Below, piece after piece: positions 61,570-64,000 of a stretch of DNA of 64,000 nucleotides; the first letter of the stretch is position 1; each line of letters starts with the position of its first letter. Origin of the DNA: Crossiella sp. CA-258035 (GTDB taxonomy: Bacteria; Actinomycetota; Actinomycetes; Mycobacteriales; Pseudonocardiaceae); the NCBI RefSeq assembly GCF_030064675.1, contig NZ_CP116413.1, forward strand, positions 3,504,001-3,568,000, read 5' to 3'. The notes under the pieces were generated by a model. It saw only the letters and a list, made by a program, of their open reading frames with translations. It ran no database searches and was not told the origin of the DNA. Position numbers and translations under genes: made by a program.

Positions 61570-64000
61570 TCGAGCACGGATGTGGGACGCGGTTCTGGTG
61601 AGCCTGGCGCTCACGGCCACCTCGCTACCGGCGAGCGCCGCAGCGGCGGCCCCGGCCGCCGGCCAGACGCCTCTTCCGGCGGCGGAGGTCCCCCTTGCCC
61701 AGCGGAACACCCTGCTGGGCAAGGGCTGGGCAAACTCCGGAGACCGGGCGTGGACGACCGCCGGGGACGCCGACGGGTTCCACGTCCTGGTGGCCGACGC
61801 GGCCAACGGCTACGCGTGGCGCACGGCGACCACGCTGGCCGAGCCGGGTTTCGAGGTCGACCAGTGGATCGGCAACGCCTGCCTCACGGCCTCCGGGCAG
61901 CGGCTTGTGGTGACCTACGCGCCGCGCTCGTTCACCAACGAGGAGGAGATGTCCGCCCGCGGCGGCTTCGTCGCCGTCGTCGACCTCACCTCCGGTGCGG
62001 TGACCAAACCGAAGGTGCGCGGCACGCTGGCCTACTTCAGCCCCGGCTGCGGCGCCGGGGAGTCGGCGGTGGTGACCCAGAGCATCACCGGTGAGCGGGA
62101 GCGCACCCGGGTGATCGCGCTGGACGCCGCCACCGGTGCGGTCGCCGCGCCGGTGGAGGTGCCCGGACAACTGACCTCGGCGGTGCCCACGAAGGACGGG
62201 ATCATCGCCGCGGACAGCCACAGCCTGGTCCGGGTGGCCGGGGACGGCAGGCGCACGCTGTTCGCGCCTGCCGCAAGCACCCCGTTCAACCTGGTCCCGG
62301 ACGCCGACGGCGGTGTGGTGTTCCAGGATCTGTCCGCCGACCGGGCCTTCGTCCGGCGCGCGGCCGGGAGCGGGCAACCGGCCACGCTCGCCTCTGGCGC
62401 CATCTCCAAGATCAGCGTCGAGGCGGGCAGCGGCGGCCGGGTGTTCCTGACCGGGGCAGCCGAGCAGGTCACCGGACTGCCGGGCAGCGTGCGCAAGCTG
62501 GACGTGCCCGCCGGGGCGGAGCCCTCCACCCACGGCGAGCTGGCGCTCATCCGGGTGAGCGCACCGGCACCCGCCGACCACGTCTCCGCCCGCGCCCTGC
62601 GGCTGGAAGCCAGGTCGACGGGCCCGGGCAAGGACCTCGCGTTCCAGGTGCACCCGGCCGGCGCGGTCGCGGACAAGGCGGGCAACGGCCGGGCGGCGCG
62701 GTCCACGCCAGGACAGCAGCAGGCGCGAGGTTCCGGTGATGCCGTGGACGCCGACCGGTGGTGCTCGGTGCCCCGCGGCAGCCTGCGCGACCAGGCGGTG
62801 CAGCCCAAGCCGAGGCAGATCGAGTGGGCGGTCGACCAGGCCGTCCGGTCCTCGCTCACCCTCCGGCGCGAGGCGAACTGGAAGGGCCTCGGCATGCCCG
62901 CCTACTCGCCGCAGTCGCTGTTCCCGTTGCCGCCGCTGGAAGGCGGGGGCGCGATCCCGGCGCAGATCGCGCTGGGCATCGCCGCCCAGGAGTCGAACAT
63001 GTGGCAGGCCACCGGTGCGGCGATGCCCGGGGTCACCGCCAACCCGCTCATCGGCAACTTCTACGGCCGCGCCATCTACGACGACAACAAGGGTGATGAC
63101 TGGGACATCCACTGGGACAAGGCCGACTGCGGCTACGGCGTCACCCAGATGACCGACGGCATGCGCTTGGCGGGCAAGGAGAAGCCCGGCGAGACCGCGC
63201 TGCCGTACGAGACCCAGCGGGCCGTGGCCCTGGACTTCGCGGCCAACGTCGCCGCGGGCGTGCGGTTGCTGGGCCAGAAGTGGAACGAGACCCGCAAGGC
63301 CGGGCTCACGGTCAACGGCGGCGACCCGAAACACATCGAGAACTGGTTCTTCGCGGTGTGGGCCTACAACTCGGGTTTCTACGCGAACAAGGGCGACGGC
63401 TCGCCGTGGGGGCTGGGCTGGCTGAACAACCCGGCCAACCCCCGGTACAAGCCGGACCGGCCGCCGTTCCTGGAGTACAGCTACGACGACGCCCGCCACC
63501 CGCAGGACTGGCCGTACCCGGAGAAGGTGATCGGCTGGGCCGGCCACCCGCTCAACACGTTCGAGGCGCCGGACAAGCCCGTCGCCGGGTACCGGCAGGC
63601 GTGGTGGGTCGACGCGCAGTACCGCGAGCTGGCCAAACCGCCCCGGTACCTGTTCTGCGACCAGTCGAACCAGTGCGAACCGGGCAAGGGCCACGTGCCG
63701 AACTACCCCGGCAACCCGCCGGGCGGCAAGGACGACGTGCGCGGCGAGCCAGCAGGGCCGTGCGCGCACAAGACCGACGGCTACTTCGACCTCAAGTGCT
63801 GGTACCACGAACCGGTGTCCTGGAAGGAGTGCCCGAAGATGTGCGGCAACGAACTGCTGCGCTTCGACCCCGGCTACGCCTACCAGGACGACGGGGCCAG
63901 CTACCCGCCGAACTGCCGCGCGGACGGCCTGCCCGCCGGTGCGATCGTCGTGGACAACACACGCGCGACCTCGATCCGCCCGGACTGCGGCCGCCCCTGG
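61562..64000 (+). CDS. Tandem paralogue of the SLT-RICIN secreted protein, 3'-truncated by the window
   Basis: Starts at ATG 61562, eight bases inside the previous coding region, and is open to the end, so at least 813 residues. A signal peptide VLVSLALTATSLPASAAAA is visible. The order matches the neighbour: WIGNACLTASGQRLVVTYAPR, then ALGIAAQESNMWQA (Glu477), DCGYGVTQMTDGM and AVWAYNSGFYANKG, and the Cys-rich HKTDGYFDLKCWYHEP and KMCGNELLRFDPG. The golvesin and RICIN parts would lie beyond the edge. The pair clearly arose by tandem duplication. Confidence 0.85.
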   Translation, partial: MRDRARMWDAVLVSLALTATSLPASAAAAAPAAGQTPLPAAEVPLAQRNTLLGKGWANSGDRAWTTAGDADGFHVLVADAANGYAWRTATTLAEPGFEVDQWIGNACLTASGQRLVVTYAPRSFTNEEEMSARGGFVAVVDLTSGAVTKPKVRGTLAYFSPGCGAGESAVVTQSITGERERTRVIALDAATGAVAAPVEVPGQLTSAVPTKDGIIAADSHSLVRVAGDGRRTLFAPAASTPFNLVPDADGGVVFQDLSADRAFVRRAAGSGQPATLASGAISKISVEAGSGGRVFLTGAAEQVTGLPGSVRKLDVPAGAEPSTHGELALIRVSAPAPADHVSARALRLEARSTGPGKDLAFQVHPAGAVADKAGNGRAARSTPGQQQARGSGDAVDADRWCSVPRGSLRDQAVQPKPRQIEWAVDQAVRSSLTLRREANWKGLGMPAYSPQSLFPLPPLEGGGAIPAQIALGIAAQESNMWQATGAAMPGVTANPLIGNFYGRAIYDDNKGDDWDIHWDKADCGYGVTQMTDGMRLAGKEKPGETALPYETQRAVALDFAANVAAGVRLLGQKWNETRKAGLTVNGGDPKHIENWFFAVWAYNSGFYANKGDGSPWGLGWLNNPANPRYKPDRPPFLEYSYDDARHPQDWPYPEKVIGWAGHPLNTFEAPDKPVAGYRQAWWVDAQYRELAKPPRYLFCDQSNQCEPGKGHVPNYPGNPPGGKDDVRGEPAGPCAHKTDGYFDLKCWYHEPVSWKECPKMCGNELLRFDPGYAYQDDGASYPPNCRADGLPAGAIVVDNTRATSIRPDCGRPW

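Noticed and set aside
59329-61806. Long minus-strand frame opposite the SLT-RICIN gene
   Set aside because: The plus-strand product has a signal peptide, motifs and a close paralogue. The antisense frame is a GC shadow. The same holds for 61625-63808 minus.

Overview
The window is high-GC DNA with GTG/ATG starts, tightly overlapping genes, a WhiB regulator, DUF5753-type XRE regulators, an MAB_1171c-family membrane protein and NhaA/ABC/TetR genes. This points to a filamentous actinomycete, most likely of the Pseudonocardiaceae. I cannot name the genus from the sequence alone.

Region 1 (1-31 kb) is accessory DNA with a replication and recombination flavour. It holds a run of overlapping unknown genes with a sigma-like member (4-4579), a family-A DNA polymerase and a CHC2/TOPRIM primase on the minus strand (4590-7759), and an operon of methylase-like, PAPS-reductase-like and DpdA/TGT-like proteins (8271-10830). 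A divergent sliding-clamp-like protein lies at 20799-22145. A plus-strand run at 23159-27950 encodes XRE, WhiB, NYN, YqaJ nuclease, RecT, SSB, an unknown and a second methylase-like protein. Interspersed are an XRE / ImmA-IrrE / MAB_1171c set, a VapBC-like pair, a SLOG protein and several regulators. A DUF4365-repeat fusion (28398-31217) closes the region. No integrase, relaxase, terminase or capsid gene is visible, so I call it an ICE-, plasmid- or phage-like module whose ends are outside the window or lost.

Region 2 (32-50.4 kb) looks more chromosomal: an exported unknown protein, divergent XRE/TPR regulators, a secreted ricin-like ribosome-inactivating protein with lectin repeats, an ABC exporter, two GT1 glycosyltransferases with two TetR regulators that share an operator sequence, a CPA1 antiporter operon, NhaA and an alpha/beta hydrolase.

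Region 3 (50.4-53.7 kb) is a decay zone: a frameshifted flavin monooxygenase, a tRNA 3' fragment beside a long palindrome, a short type I-E-like CRISPR array and a truncated cas3 HD fragment.

Region 4 (53.7-64 kb) holds a large XRE-nSTAND-WD40 protein, a small secreted ricin-B lectin, and two tandem paralogous secreted proteins with a lysozyme-like (SLT) core. The second of these runs off the window.

The most interesting items are the DpdA-like putative base-modification operon, the complete ricin-type A-B toxin gene, the DUF4365-repeat protein, the two TetR genes sharing one operator, and an over-represented 13-bp palindrome.
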